From assembly GCF_030441895.1 (NCBI RefSeq), contig NZ_JARJAS010000005.1: 64,000 nt of DNA, one strand, 5' to 3'. The notes below the pieces were generated by a model. That model searched no databases and had not been told where the DNA came from. It saw only the letters and a list, made by a program, of their open reading frames with translations. The number at the start of each line of letters is the position of its first letter. The first letter of the stretch is position 1. Of the stretch, positions 44,308 to 53,277 are shown piece after piece. A program made the translations under genes and the position numbers. This DNA is from Enterococcus_D entomosocium. GTDB taxonomy: Bacteria > Bacillota > Bacilli > Lactobacillales > Enterococcaceae.

Positions 44308-44914
44308 TTTCAGATTGAATTTATTGCTCTCTGTCCTATTCTTCGTTATTACTGTAAAAGAGCGCTCCTTGAAAAAAAGTCTTTTGCTCTTTTCTGCATT
44401 GACATTGGCAGCTGTAGGGGTCTTTTTCACTGGTCTCCTTTACTATCAAGACCATCAAGGCGATCCCTCCTCAACGACAGCTATTCACTATGGGCTTGAC
44501 ATGGCGAGCCGTATCTACTGCTTCGGTATTCTGGGCAGTTCCTTCAGTGTGACGACCACGATCAATGAATTGATTTATTCGCTGCAGCAACAGCTGCATC
44601 TACCTGCCGTTTTTGCGTACGGTCTGCTCGCTGCGTTTCAAATTGCTCCGATCATTCCAGCAGAGTATCAAAACATCCGCAATAGCATGCGTTCCAGAGG
44701 AATCTCAGTCAATTCGTTTTCTTTCAAAATGTTGATTCCTTTACTCGTCAAATCCATTCGCTGGTCCGAACTTTTGGCGACGGCAATGCTTTCAAGAGGT
44801 TTCGACGGTGAAGGAAAGCGAACTTATGCCAAGACATTTCGAATCACTTTTATGGATACGCTGTTTTTATCCTTATGTTTGATGGTGGGACTTGGCGGAA
44901 CACTCATCCTATAA
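44234..44914 (+). CDS. ykoC: YkoC, ECF transmembrane (T) component
   Basis: A 227-residue membrane subunit of the CbiQ/EcfT family with five or six hydrophobic segments and the coupling-helix region IRNSMRSRGISVN plus LLATAMLSRGFDGEGKR, which contact the ATPases. AGGAGG lies before the ATG at 44234. The gene completes the ykoFEDC unit and is followed by a strong terminator. Confidence 0.88.
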   Translation: MRTLNPTVKLFAILGLALVVSFQNNFRLNLLLSVLFFVITVKERSLKKSLLLFSALTLAAVGVFFTGLLYYQDHQGDPSSTTAIHYGLDMASRIYCFGILGSSFSVTTTINELIYSLQQQLHLPAVFAYGLLAAFQIAPIIPAEYQNIRNSMRSRGISVNSFSFKMLIPLLVKSIRWSELLATAMLSRGFDGEGKRTYAKTFRITFMDTLFLSLCLMVGLGGTLIL

Positions 44915-44927
44915 AGGGGAAAGAGAC

Positions 44928-44965
44928 AAAAAGACAAAGAAACGTAAGTGTTTCTTTGTCTTTTT
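44928..44965. terminator. Bidirectional terminator after ykoC
   Basis: A 16-bp perfect stem (44928-44943 with 44950-44965) and 6-nt loop. The A-rich left arm and T-rich right arm serve both converging genes. Confidence 0.92.
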
Positions 44966-44976
44966 TCATTGATTTA

Positions 44977-45495
44977 TTAAGAAGTGATCGTCTTTTTTAC
45001 TGAGCCAGATTTGATTTGGTAAAACGTAACAAACATCGTCGTTGCTAATATATACAAGGCGAAAAGAAGATACATGTTTTTAAACAGCTGGATCGTCGTT
45101 TGGTTCAACCAGGCCCCTACTTTGGGAATATAAAATATCGGCTGGCCAATCAATTGACTTTTTTGAATTTCGTTTGGTTCCATCTGATTTTGATTGTCGC
45201 CAATGGTGTAGAGCACCGATTGATTTTCCCCAACCGCAACGATTCGCCGCGTCCGCATCTGTCTACCTTGATCAACATAATACGTTACTTCGTTGCCAAC
45301 CACTAAATTATCTTCAGAAGCTTTTTTTACAAAAAGGAGTGTCCCTTCAGAATATGTCGGTTCCATTGCATCACTAGCAACAATAGCCATTGTGAAACCA
45401 AACGCATGTGGGATCACCACAATTAGTACAGACAGCAGCATGAACATCAGTACAAAAAGTGAGAGCATGATACTTTGTTTTGGAAAAAGCTTCAT
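44977..45495 (-). CDS. Signal peptidase I-like protein lacking the catalytic residues
   Basis: A 172-residue membrane protein of the S26B (SipW-like) shape: membrane segment at residues about 10-32, extracellular domain, second membrane segment near 140-160. The box that normally reads SGSMEPT reads SDAMEPTY, so Ala43 stands where the catalytic Ser should be. The general-base position (His in THRI or Lys in KR) holds Arg83 (MRTRRIVAVG). The later YTIGDNQN box is kept. The fold is intact but proteolysis is unlikely. A chaperone or pilus-assembly-like role, as for the inactive SipA of streptococcal pili, is possible. Divergent from 45674. Confidence 0.75.
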   Translation of the reverse strand: MKLFPKQSIMLSLFVLMFMLLSVLIVVIPHAFGFTMAIVASDAMEPTYSEGTLLFVKKASEDNLVVGNEVTYYVDQGRQMRTRRIVAVGENQSVLYTIGDNQNQMEPNEIQKSQLIGQPIFYIPKVGAWLNQTTIQLFKNMYLLFALYILATTMFVTFYQIKSGSVKKTITS

Positions 45496-45673
45496 TTTCT
45501 ATTCTCCTTCTAAACCTCAGTTTCTTTTATGATTCTATAACATAACTCTATTTTTTTCAAATATTTAAAAACGTTTCATTGAATTTTTATACGAAGATTA
45601 CTCGATTATTATTTGACTTTATTTAATTATTTATATTATGCTAAAGGCGATTAAAAAACAGAGGAGAAAAAGT

Positions 45674-47515
45674 ATGCCTTTTTTAAATAACAAGTTTTTT
45701 TTAAAGCGTTGGATTCCCTTCATCCTTCTGGTCCTATTTTTACTGGGAAGTATTGTCTTTTTTCTCGTTCTTTTTTTATTCCCAACTTCTGATATCCATG
45801 CAGTGGAGAAAAAGGAAGACTGGATTTTCTATGCTGAGGACAATCCCGAATCTACTTTTATTAGCCGTTATGTGAAACATTTACCTAGTGTAAAAGCCAA
45901 TGATCGTTTTGTGATGAAGCGAAAAATGACCAACGATTATAAATACCCTACAATGTTACTAATTGGCGATCATCAACACATGACTGTCTATCTCGATGAT
46001 CAAGAAATTTACACCAACGATGAGCCCAATGATCCACTGACTCTCAATCATCCAGGCAAAACATTGTCTTTTATCACCTTGCCTGAGGATTATGTTGGTA
46101 AAACCTTGAAAATATACGTGACTAGTCCTTTTGACACCTATTCTGGCTTCCCAGCAGAAGTCTTTTTTGGCCCTGCAAATGCACTGATCGGCTATGTCTT
46201 CAGTCTGTCAATTTTAAATATTTACATTCTTTTATTTACTGGTTTTATTTGTATCATCAATTTATTTTATGTCTTAGTTTCTTTTATCAATCAACGAAGG
46301 CTGAAAATATCTTCTCTCTTATTCAGCGGCTTTGCCTTAACAGCAGGCTTGGAAGCGGGCTTCAGCGATATGCTTGGTGGACTACTGTTTCCCCCAATCG
46401 TCAACTCTGTAATGTTAAATATTCTTTCTATTATTACACCAATGTTTTTGATCGGCTTTTACTGCACGAATATGCATTTTATTCGCAAGTACTACCAGAA
46501 ATGGTTATACTTCCACTATTCATTCGGTCTGTTAGCGATACTTTTCGCACTTTTCCAAGCACAAAGTTTGCCCGTCATCATGAATTATATGTTCTTGTTG
46601 AATATTACCAGTACCTTCATTACTTCTTTTGCAGCAATCTATGAAGCATTGAAAAAAAATCCTTTTTATGTCATTTGTGCGCCTTGGATCGTGATTGCGG
46701 CTATTGGTCATTGTTTCTTGTATATTCAGGATATTTTAGTTTTGCCACAATCTGATATCAATTGGCGTTCGATCATCTTTTTCTTATTAATTATCATTTT
46801 TACTTGCTACGGCTTCCTTGAACTCTTTTTTGCCAGCGAGGGTAAAAATAAGCAGATCGATACGGCAGACATCAAAGTGCGTTTATATGAGAACCAACAA
46901 GCGATCAGCCCTGAACAAACGCTAAAATGGCAGCAAGTTTTACGGACCATCAAACAAAGAACCCATACGGTCAAGGATATGTTAGAAGATCAGCAGTTGG
47001 CAGCGGCCTATGAAGGCCTTAGTGAGATTGAAGAACAGATCAAGCAGCAGTTAACGAGTCCTTCCGTTGAAAAAGAATCACTCACGACGATGCTGCTTGC
47101 TAATTATAAACACACAGCTGCTCAAAAAAGGATCACCTTTGCCTGTGATGGCATCATAGAACCACTGGAACAATTGGCGGAAAATGATCGTCTATCCTTG
47201 ATTGCTCATTGCCTAGAGTACGCCATCCGATACACTTGTGCGGTCACTGATCCTCAAAAGCGAAGACTCGCGTTGAGGGTGAATGACACGAACGGCCAGT
47301 TGCATATCGACTGCCAAATGCCGCTTCTCTCAAATGAAGAAGCAGAAAAACTACAGAACAATGAAACCAAACGACAGGCGATGCAGGCTGACATGCAAAT
47401 GCTAGAACAACTTTGTTTAGCCTACCAAGGAAGTATCCGGATTGAAGAAACTGACGGGCTTCACCTCTTGCATTTGACACTTAGGGCGAAAATAGATCCG
47501 CTGTCTTTCGACTGA
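45674..47515 (+). CDS. 7TM sensor protein with degenerate histidine-kinase domain
   Basis: A 613-residue membrane protein. Order: signal anchor (residues about 10-33), an extracellular beta-rich domain to about 180 resembling 7TMR-DISM sensors (MTVYLDDQEIY, GKTLKIYVTS), seven membrane segments (about 180-395), and a cytoplasmic region. That region has a possible H-box (QRTHTVKDML) and a GHKL-like remnant (LSLIAHCLEYAIRYT) where the N-box Asn is missing. No glycine-rich ATP lid is visible. Kinase activity is doubtful and no response regulator is adjacent. The start at 45674 follows GAGGAG; TTGACT at 45613 may be its -35 box. Confidence 0.65.
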   Translation: MPFLNNKFFLKRWIPFILLVLFLLGSIVFFLVLFLFPTSDIHAVEKKEDWIFYAEDNPESTFISRYVKHLPSVKANDRFVMKRKMTNDYKYPTMLLIGDHQHMTVYLDDQEIYTNDEPNDPLTLNHPGKTLSFITLPEDYVGKTLKIYVTSPFDTYSGFPAEVFFGPANALIGYVFSLSILNIYILLFTGFICIINLFYVLVSFINQRRLKISSLLFSGFALTAGLEAGFSDMLGGLLFPPIVNSVMLNILSIITPMFLIGFYCTNMHFIRKYYQKWLYFHYSFGLLAILFALFQAQSLPVIMNYMFLLNITSTFITSFAAIYEALKKNPFYVICAPWIVIAAIGHCFLYIQDILVLPQSDINWRSIIFFLLIIIFTCYGFLELFFASEGKNKQIDTADIKVRLYENQQAISPEQTLKWQQVLRTIKQRTHTVKDMLEDQQLAAAYEGLSEIEEQIKQQLTSPSVEKESLTTMLLANYKHTAAQKRITFACDGIIEPLEQLAENDRLSLIAHCLEYAIRYTCAVTDPQKRRLALRVNDTNGQLHIDCQMPLLSNEEAEKLQNNETKRQAMQADMQMLEQLCLAYQGSIRIEETDGLHLLHLTLRAKIDPLSFD

Positions 47516-47552
47516 CCGTCTTGCTACATTAGTTTTAAAGGAGCGATTTTAA

Positions 47553-47589
47553 GAAAAAGCGAAAAAACTCTTGCTTTTTTCGCTTTTTC
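47553..47589 (+). terminator. Terminator of the 7TM sensor gene
   Basis: A perfect 15-bp stem (GAAAAAGCGAAAAAA, 47553-47567, with TTTTTTCGCTTTTTC, 47575-47589) and 7-nt loop. Confidence 0.82.
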
Positions 47590-47597
47590 GCTTTAGC

Positions 47598-47840
47598 ATG
47601 ATAAAGAACAGCAACAAGCATTGGAATAGTAGTTTTATGATGGTCTTAGAGAGTCGATGGCAGCTGAAAAATCGACACCCACTGATAAAATGAACCTACC
47701 CAATGGCAATGACCGCAAAACGGTCGGTGGAAAGGCCTTATCCTTTACGAGTTGGATTATCCCGATAGATAATCAACAAAGGTGGTACCGCGAAATCCAA
47801 GCATTTCGTCCTTTTTTAGGACGAGATGCTTTTTTATTTT
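47598..47840 (+). ncRNA. T-box riboswitch, proline-specific, upstream of proS
   Basis: Stem I contains AGAGAG followed by an apical hairpin (GTCGA...TCGAC). The 3' side reads GAA-CCT-A, giving a CCU proline specifier at 47695-47697. The T-box AAAGGTGGTACCGCG is at 47778-47792, with UGGU able to pair with an ACCA tRNA end. The terminator GCATTTCGTCC/GGACGAGATGC (47801-47811, 47819-47829 or 47830) ends in a T tract. Uncharged tRNA-Pro should allow proS transcription. Confidence 0.93.
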
Positions 47841-47857
47841 TTTAAGGAGGAAAAAGA

Positions 47858-49291
47858 ATGACACAAAAAAATGATTTTACAGAATGGTATATCCAAACGA
47901 TCCAAAAAGCCGAATTGATGGCTTACTCCCCAGTGAAAGGCTCCATTATTTTCCGTCCTGACGGCTTCGAACTTTGGGAGCATATCCAAGAAGAGTTCAA
48001 TCGATTCTTGAAAAAAGAGGGCATTCGCAATGCGTACTTCCCAATGCTGATTCCGCAAAATTTCTTTATGAAAGAAGCCGATCATATTGAAGGTTTTGCG
48101 CCTGAATTGCCATGGGTCACAGAAGTCGGCAATGAAAAATTGGAAGAACCTTTGGCCTTGCGTCCAACCTCAGAAACCATGATTGGCTCTGCCTTTTCTG
48201 ATTGGATCAACTCCTACCGTGACCTGCCTTATGAAATCAATCAATGGGCAAACGTCTTTCGTTGGGAAAAGAAAACATTGCCTTTCTTGCGTACCTCAGA
48301 GTTTTTATGGCAAGAAGGCCATACCGCTCATGAAAACGAAGAAGATGCACGTCAACGCACCATGAAAATCTTGGATGAATATGCCCGCCTTTGCGAAGAA
48401 TTCCTAGCGATCCCTGTTTATCGCGGACAAAAAACCCCTTCCGAGCGTTTTGCTGGAGCAGTTGATACTTATTCGATCGAAGCGATGATGAAAGACGGCA
48501 AAGCAGTCCAAGCAGGAACCAGCCACTACATGGGGACAAAATTTGCTGAAGCATTTGATATTACGTATTTAACGAAAGAAAACAAGCATGTCCATGCCCA
48601 CACAACCTCTTGGGGTGTCTCTACCCGCTTGTTGGGGGCCTTGATCATGACCCATGGCGATGAAAATGGGTTAGTTTTCCCACCAACCATTGCACCAACC
48701 CAAGTTGTGTTGTTACCAGTCGGTCCATGGAAAAAGAATCCAGCCATCTTAGAAAAATTAGAAGAACTGTATGCCAACTTTAAAGCCAAGGGCATTCGTG
48801 TTCGATTGGATGATTCTGATAACTCACCTGGCTATAAGTTCAATGAATGGGAACTAAAAGGCGCTTGCTTGCGAATCGAATGTGGCCCAAGAGATTTAGA
48901 AGCTGGCAAAGTGATGGTCAAAGTCCGCGACTTGGCTGACAAGCAAACAGTCGCCCTTGAGCACTTGGAAGCCTTCGTTGATCAAGAACTGCAAGCAATG
49001 ACCCCACGCTTATTGGCAGCTGCGAAGGAACGTAACAAAGATAATGAGTACACCAATATCGATACATTGGATGAACTAAAAGCCCATATCGAAACGTGCA
49101 AACAAGAAGACAAAGTGACTGGCTTTGTTTTGATCGGTTGGGACGGCTCGGAAGAAACGGAAGCGAAAATCAAAGAAGAAACCGGCTTTACTACCCGAAA
49201 CATTCCGTTTGAAGCACCAATGGAAAAAACAGTCGATATCGTCAGTGGCAAACCTGCCAAGCATACCGTTTGGATCGCCCGCGCATACTAA
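47858..49291 (+). CDS. proS: Prolyl-tRNA synthetase, archaeal/eukaryote-like type
   Basis: Charges tRNA-Pro. The 477-residue class II synthetase is the short form (ProS type 3) without the roughly 180-residue editing insertion of the common bacterial enzyme. Visible: RPTSETMIGSAFSDWI, motif 2 FRWEKKTLPFLRTSEFLWQEGHT (first part), GTSHYMGTKFAEAFDI, motif 3 area MTHGDENGLVFPP, the anticodon-binding domain from about residue 285, and a C-terminal tail ending AY. AAGGAGG precedes the ATG. It is controlled by its own T-box and may be a second ProRS besides a bacterial-type one elsewhere (inference). Confidence 0.95.
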   Translation: MTQKNDFTEWYIQTIQKAELMAYSPVKGSIIFRPDGFELWEHIQEEFNRFLKKEGIRNAYFPMLIPQNFFMKEADHIEGFAPELPWVTEVGNEKLEEPLALRPTSETMIGSAFSDWINSYRDLPYEINQWANVFRWEKKTLPFLRTSEFLWQEGHTAHENEEDARQRTMKILDEYARLCEEFLAIPVYRGQKTPSERFAGAVDTYSIEAMMKDGKAVQAGTSHYMGTKFAEAFDITYLTKENKHVHAHTTSWGVSTRLLGALIMTHGDENGLVFPPTIAPTQVVLLPVGPWKKNPAILEKLEELYANFKAKGIRVRLDDSDNSPGYKFNEWELKGACLRIECGPRDLEAGKVMVKVRDLADKQTVALEHLEAFVDQELQAMTPRLLAAAKERNKDNEYTNIDTLDELKAHIETCKQEDKVTGFVLIGWDGSEETEAKIKEETGFTTRNIPFEAPMEKTVDIVSGKPAKHTVWIARAY

Positions 49292-49294
49292 TAG

Positions 49295-49336
49295 AAAAAA
49301 CGAAGCAGCCAGATTGAAAAGGCTGCTTCGTTTTTT
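49295..49336. terminator. Bidirectional terminator after proS
   Basis: A 16-bp stem (49295-49310 with 49321-49336), A6 on the left and T6 on the right, 10-nt loop. Confidence 0.92.
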
Positions 49337-49338
49337 GA

Positions 49339-50343
49339 TTAATAAATCAATGAAAGAAAATCTTCAGGCGTGATGTTGCCAAAATATTTTTTAACATCAA
49401 TGTTGGCGATGACTTGTGCCAAATCTTCCTTGGCATAACGAGTTCCGATCAGGGCTTGTTCGACATCTGCAATGTCCCCTAGTCCGAAAAAGTCGCCAAA
49501 GATTTTGGCATCCGTGATTTTTCCTTCTGCCACATTCAAACGAACTTCGATGGAGCCGATTGGGAAGCGATGACGGCGTTCAATATCAAAAGCTGGAGAT
49601 TTACCGTAATTCCAATCCCAGTTGCGATAATACTTATCGGAAATCTCATTGATCTTGACCCAATCCTCTTCAGTCAGTTCATAGGTTTTGACTTCTTCCA
49701 CGGAATCGACACCAAAAATCTTCAATAAGATTTCTTGACGGAACTCTTCAGTCGTCATGTCTTGCTTCTCTTTTGGCAAGAATGGTTTGATGTTGGTCAC
49801 TCTTGAGCGGATCGATTTGATGCCTTTTGATTCGATTTTGTCTTTGCGGACTTTCAAGGCGTTGACCACTTCATTGATGTCACTGTCAAACATGATCGTC
49901 CCATGAGCAAACATCCGGCCATTCGTTGCGTACATCGCATTCCCAGAAAACTTCATGTCATTGATCACAAGGTCGTTGCGCCCTTTTAGTTGCGCCCCTT
50001 CAACCCCCATCTCATGCAAGGCTTGGACGATTGGTTTGGTCAGTTTTTCAAAATCTCTGAAAGAATTGCCATCGTCAGGCATAATAAAGCTGAAATTCAA
50101 GTTTCCGAAATCATGATAGACTGCACCGCCGCCGCTGAAACGACGAACGACATGAATCCCATGTTCATCCACATATTCCTTATTGATCTCTTCGATCGTA
50201 TTTTGATTGCGTCCAATGATAATCGATGGTTCATTAATGTAAAAAAGTAAGATGGGTTCATCTACTTTCATTTCTTGAAGAAGAAAAATCTCGATGGCTA
50301 AATTGATGCGTGGGTCGTTCAGTTCATTCGGTACAAAAAGCAT
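49339..50343 (-). CDS. lplA: Lipoate-protein ligase A
   Basis: Activates lipoate with ATP and attaches it to the E2 or GcvH proteins. The 334-residue enzyme has IGRNQNTIEEIN, the RRFSGGGAVYHDFGNLNFSF block (residues about 72-91), the catalytic-lysine segment INDMKFSGNA, and the C-terminal accessory domain. Next to a metallo-hydrolase gene, as in the Bacillus yhfI-lplJ pair. Ribosome site AGGAGG before the ATG at 50343. Confidence 0.94.
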   Translation of the reverse strand: MLFVPNELNDPRINLAIEIFLLQEMKVDEPILLFYINEPSIIIGRNQNTIEEINKEYVDEHGIHVVRRFSGGGAVYHDFGNLNFSFIMPDDGNSFRDFEKLTKPIVQALHEMGVEGAQLKGRNDLVINDMKFSGNAMYATNGRMFAHGTIMFDSDINEVVNALKVRKDKIESKGIKSIRSRVTNIKPFLPKEKQDMTTEEFRQEILLKIFGVDSVEEVKTYELTEEDWVKINEISDKYYRNWDWNYGKSPAFDIERRHRFPIGSIEVRLNVAEGKITDAKIFGDFFGLGDIADVEQALIGTRYAKEDLAQVIANIDVKKYFGNITPEDFLSLIY

Positions 50344-50361
50344 ACTATTTGTTCCTCCTAA

Positions 50362-51102
50362 TTAGATGATTTCTATTATTTTTTGAACAGCCGCCAACTC
50401 AACAGGGATTCCATTGGCAGCTAGTGCAGCCTCTTCTCGTAACTGTTCTAAGTCACCATGTTGCGGCAAATGCGTCAACATTAATTTTTTCACCTGCGCT
50501 GCATGGGCGATCTCCCCTGCTTCTTTTGAAGTAAAATGAGCCTTGTGCCGCTCATTTCCTGCAAAAAGATAGGTATCTGCCAAGAATAAGTCAGCCCCTT
50601 CAGCAAACGGAACGAAAGATTCTAAATAGCCAGAGTCTCCAGTAAAAACAAAGACCTTGCCCGTACTTTTCTCAACAAATCGCATGGCATAGCAAGTGAC
50701 TGGATGGATCGTTTTCATAAAGGTAATGGTGAACGGGCCCAATTCCAACGACTCAGACTGAAGGTAATCAAATCCTTGGGTCACTCCCGGCATCGTCAGA
50801 CTTTCAAAATGAACCCTGTCCTCCCCATGACCGTAGATCGGCAAAACCTGCCGTTCTTCGTTTTCGGGATATAATTGCCAATAGTATTGTAATACCCCCA
50901 GATCCGCAATATGATCGTGATGGTAATGTGTCAAAATCACTGCATCTAAGTCTAAGGGATCAAGGATCTTTTCTAATTGGACCAAGGTGGTACTTCCCGC
51001 ATCAAGCAGCAAATGAAAGCCATCTGACTCTACTAAATAGCCAGTAGTCCCTTCACCATTATACGGATAGGCACCTAAACAGCCTAAGACAGTTATTTTC
51101 AC
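50362..51102 (-). CDS. Metallo-beta-lactamase-fold hydrolase (YhfI-like)
   Basis: A 246-residue cytoplasmic protein of the RNase Z-like metallo-hydrolase group, with the metal motif THYHHDHIADL (HxHxDH) at residues about 58-68, TIHPVTCYAMRF, the FTGDSGY Asp ligand and the LTHLPQHG end motif. Substrate unknown, possibly a nucleotide or phosphodiester. GGAGGAAA precedes the ATG. Its stop lies 18 bp before lplA, so co-transcription is likely. Confidence 0.85.
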   Translation of the reverse strand: MKITVLGCLGAYPYNGEGTTGYLVESDGFHLLLDAGSTTLVQLEKILDPLDLDAVILTHYHHDHIADLGVLQYYWQLYPENEERQVLPIYGHGEDRVHFESLTMPGVTQGFDYLQSESLELGPFTITFMKTIHPVTCYAMRFVEKSTGKVFVFTGDSGYLESFVPFAEGADLFLADTYLFAGNERHKAHFTSKEAGEIAHAAQVKKLMLTHLPQHGDLEQLREEAALAANGIPVELAAVQKIIEII

Positions 51103-51219
51103 ATGTGTTTCCTCCTCTTTGGCTCCAGCTGATTTTCTACTTCTTTTATGCTATCACATCTCAGCTGATTTGACTAAAATCCGACCATTTTTTTTGCGAA
51201 AAAGTATCAAGAAAATGAG

Positions 51220-51308
51220 AAAAAAACGACGTCTATTGATGAATCCCTTGAATGAGTGTTCAACTCTATCCTTAAGGAACCATTCCAATGGTACGTCGTC
51301 TTTTTTTG
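51220..51308 (-). terminator. Long structured terminator after the DUF975 gene
   Basis: A6CGACGT (51221-51232) pairs with ACGTCGT and the T run (51293-51307). The 60-nt interior contains two smaller hairpins, ACCATT-CC-AATGGT (51280-51293) and a CCTT...AAGG arm. The T tract is on the reverse strand. Confidence 0.65.
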
Positions 51309-51309
51309 C

Positions 51310-52095
51310 TTATCTGATCAGCGCTCGTTGTTCATTGATCAATTCTTCATAGAATGCTGCGTTGACCGCATACGCATAGGCGTTTGCCCACAACATCCCG
51401 ATCAAAAGCGCCAAGAAACCCAGAATAAACCAACCAATCAGTGATAACTGCAGCCAAATGTATTGCCCCAGATGCGGCCGTAAGAGAGCAAAGGCTACTT
51501 TGATAGACTGAAGAACCCCTAATTCCGGTTGATCATAGCGCAGATAGATTGCTAATTGGATCACACCAGTAACGACTTGTGACAAAAAGAAGAACAAAAT
51601 GATGGAGAGAAAGGTCCCAATCACAAAAGCGACCGAACCATTAAACATAGCCACATCAACAGAGATTCCCCGATTAAAATTTAATACCAAGTCCAAATAC
51701 TGATTGAGTCCTGATAAGACAAACTGCGGCAAGAAAATCGCAAAACTCAAAAGATAATTTAAAAGCGCGCTCACTAAATTTAATAGCAAAAACGGTACAT
51801 ACAGACGCTTATCAAAGACTAGAAAAATATCCGCCACCTGGATTCCTCTGCCACGAACCAGATAGAGTGCCATGATACTCAATGCTACCGAAAACGCAAA
51901 GAAGACAAAATTATCCAAGATCAGATCGATCCAGCTCCCTGCATTGTTTGCACCAAAAGAAGTCCCAATACTACTAAAAAGCGAGCTGACCACCGCTTGA
52001 ACGGCAACCGTCGCTAAAATACTTAAGACGAACGTTCCCCAGAATCCTCGCAAGGAGTTTTTAGCCGTCTCACGAATCATTGTGTTTGATCTCAT
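51310..52095 (-). CDS. DUF975 family membrane protein
   Basis: A 261-residue integral membrane protein with about six hydrophobic segments and the DUF975 N-terminal pattern IRETAKNSLRGFWGTFVLSIL and the later YLRYDQPELGVLQSIKVAFALL. The family is common in Firmicutes and has no established function. AAGGTGAG precedes the ATG. It starts 9 bp after pepA, so the two probably form an operon. Confidence 0.82.
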   Translation of the reverse strand: MRSNTMIRETAKNSLRGFWGTFVLSILATVAVQAVVSSLFSSIGTSFGANNAGSWIDLILDNFVFFAFSVALSIMALYLVRGRGIQVADIFLVFDKRLYVPFLLLNLVSALLNYLLSFAIFLPQFVLSGLNQYLDLVLNFNRGISVDVAMFNGSVAFVIGTFLSIILFFFLSQVVTGVIQLAIYLRYDQPELGVLQSIKVAFALLRPHLGQYIWLQLSLIGWFILGFLALLIGMLWANAYAYAVNAAFYEELINEQRALIR

Positions 52096-52104
52096 AGGCT
52101 CACC

Positions 52105-53187
52105 TTAATAACTGCGCAATGCTTTAACGGTTTTATCATCTAAGCGGCGGACCACTTCCGTTACAAGCTTAACTGTATTAAAGTAATCATCCTCATGAAT
52201 GACGGAAGTATGCGAGTGCAAGTAACGAACGGGCACTGTAATAGCGATCGAAGGAACCCCATCACGAGTCAAATGCATTTGTCCGGCATCAGTTCCTCCA
52301 CCAGTGATTACGGTATATTGGAAGGGAATCTCCATCTCTTCGGCGACATCGATCACAAAATTCAATAATTTCTTGTGAGGAATCATGGAAGCATCGAAAA
52401 TCAAGACTTGTGGGCCTTTGCCTAACACAGAATCCGCTTCTTTTGGTGTCATTCCAGGTGTGTCCCCAGCGGTACCAGTATCTAGTGCGATAGCGATATC
52501 AGGATTCACTAAGTGAGTGCTTGTTCGCGCACCTCGTAGTCCAACTTCTTCCATCACGTCACTGCCGGCAAACAAGCAGTTTGGATGTCCTTCTGCTGCC
52601 AAGGTTTCTAATACCCGCAGTGATACCGCCGTACCGATTCGATTGTCCCAGGCTTTTGCTAGCAAAAATTTGCTGTCGTTCATCCGTTTGTATTGGATAT
52701 AGGGGGTGATCATGTCTCCAGGACGGATGCCCCAGCCTTTAGCTTCTTCTTCGCTTGACGCGCCAATATCGATGAACATATCTTTGATATCGTAAGGTTT
52801 GTTTCGAGTTTCTGGACTCAACACATGGGGTGGTTTTGAGCCGACTACGCCGTGGATCACTTTGCCTTCATTGGTTTTGATCTCCACTTGCTGTGCCAGC
52901 ATCACTTGCCCCCACCAGCCCCCAAGGGTTTGAAATTCAATAAAGCCTTTTTCTGTGATTTTTGTTACCATAAAGCCGACTTCATCCATATGTCCCGAAA
53001 TAAAAATTTTCGGACCGCCGCCATCACCAACATGTTTGGCAATGACACTTCCTAAACCATCAAAAAAGATATCTTCAGCAAAGTCTTTGGCATATTCTTT
53101 AAAGACTTCACGCACTTCCTCCTCATTCCCAGGAACCCCACGTGCAGTCGTTAGGTCTATTAAAAGCTGTTCTTCTTTTTTCTCCAT
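52105..53187 (-). CDS. pepA: M42-family glutamyl aminopeptidase
   Basis: Removes N-terminal acidic residues from peptides. The 360-residue metallopeptidase of the PepA/FrvX family carries the first metal ligand in FISGHMDEVGFMV (residues about 59-71), the AKAWDNRIGTAVSLR bridging Asp, the catalytic pair DVMEEVGLRGA, ALDTG, and the final His in RYLHSHTSVIH. AGGAGG precedes the ATG. Confidence 0.92.
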   Translation of the reverse strand: MEKKEEQLLIDLTTARGVPGNEEEVREVFKEYAKDFAEDIFFDGLGSVIAKHVGDGGGPKIFISGHMDEVGFMVTKITEKGFIEFQTLGGWWGQVMLAQQVEIKTNEGKVIHGVVGSKPPHVLSPETRNKPYDIKDMFIDIGASSEEEAKGWGIRPGDMITPYIQYKRMNDSKFLLAKAWDNRIGTAVSLRVLETLAAEGHPNCLFAGSDVMEEVGLRGARTSTHLVNPDIAIALDTGTAGDTPGMTPKEADSVLGKGPQVLIFDASMIPHKKLLNFVIDVAEEMEIPFQYTVITGGGTDAGQMHLTRDGVPSIAITVPVRYLHSHTSVIHEDDYFNTVKLVTEVVRRLDDKTVKALRSY

Positions 53188-53277
53188 TTCGCTTCCTCCT
53201 TTGTCTCGTTGATTATGATTATACCATTCTCTTAATCTGGTACCAGAGGGAAATACAAAAAGATTGGTTAAATAAAA

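Noticed and set aside
46249..46644. 131-codon plus-strand frame inside the 7TM sensor gene
   Set aside because: Out-of-frame shadow of the membrane-segment coding region, without a start signal.
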